Below the pieces are notes generated by a model that made no database searches, was not told where the DNA came from, and saw only the letters and a list, made by a program, of their open reading frames with translations. This document shows, one piece after another, positions 63,969 to 64,000 of a stretch of DNA of 64,000 nt (position 1 is the first letter of the stretch; each line of letters starts with the position of its first letter). Origin of the DNA: Symbiodinium sp. CCMP2592 (Eukaryota > Sar > Dinophyceae > Suessiales > Symbiodiniaceae). The DNA lies in the NCBI GenBank assembly GCA_905221615.1, contig CAJNDT010000610.1, forward strand, positions 1-64,000. The letters are read 5' to 3'. Position numbers and translations under genes: made by a program.

Positions 63969-64000
63969 TTCATGGTTGGGATAGTAGGAAAGAGTATGTG
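63969..64000. mobile_element. MITE family AA, left end at window edge
   Basis: GGTTCATGGTTGGGATAG at the right edge matches the family AA terminus; the rest lies outside the window. Confidence 0.6.

Noticed and set aside
1..64000. Dinoflagellate spliced-leader RNA, tRNA or rRNA genes
   Set aside because: I scanned for the spliced-leader core TTTTGGCTCAAG and its complement, and for obvious tRNA or 5S features, and saw none; a covariance search was not possible.

Overview
The window looks like nuclear DNA of a dinoflagellate-type alveolate. I see small exons separated by repeat-filled introns, non-canonical GA and GC donor sites with AG|G acceptors, an ankyrin-repeat protein with a ubiquitin-like N-terminus of the kind common in Symbiodiniaceae, and plant-type telomere motif (TTTAGGG/CCCTAAA) scattered in both orientations. 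No bacterial operon, phage, CRISPR array, rRNA, tRNA or dinoflagellate spliced-leader gene was recognised. The organism assignment is inference, about 75% sure.

Genes are few and mostly on the minus strand. (1) A D-amino-acid oxidase family flavoenzyme is spread over about 5 kb (14580 down to 9517). Its FAD-binding start is at 14.5 kb, two small internal exons are at 12.2 and 11.2 kb, and a long terminal exon lies at 10.4-9.5 kb. The introns hold a 590-bp CTA microsatellite, telomere-motif arrays and MITE-like elements. (2) A ubiquitin-like plus ankyrin-repeat protein lies at 44346-42967, with four phase-0 introns that I could place to the base. (3) A Cys-rich unknown multi-exon gene lies at 31158-29828. 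(4) A conserved-looking protein at 38348-37851 is interrupted by one in-frame TGA. A few weaker exon candidates are at 2.8-3.5, 13.5, 16.7, 28.4, 50.4, 55.0 and 57.2 kb.

Most of the rest is repeats. More than 20 families of about 100-120 bp palindromic, MITE-like elements are present, many in 3-14 copies, often ending at TA and often nested in or abutting one another. Several unrelated-looking families share a short GGATCC-centred core. Telomere-motif tracts 20-200 bp long interrupt genes and MITEs, and several are bounded by 15-35 bp direct repeats. Microsatellites (CTA, GT, TA, CAG) and minisatellites fill other gaps.

The most interesting signal is where repeats meet genes. In the ankyrin gene one intron is a whole MITE (a family also present between genes), and another is a telomere-motif tract flanked by a 15-bp direct duplication. 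Removing each gives a perfect ankyrin reading frame. This suggests that both MITEs and telomere-repeat insertions act as introners, meaning mobile or insertional sources of new introns.
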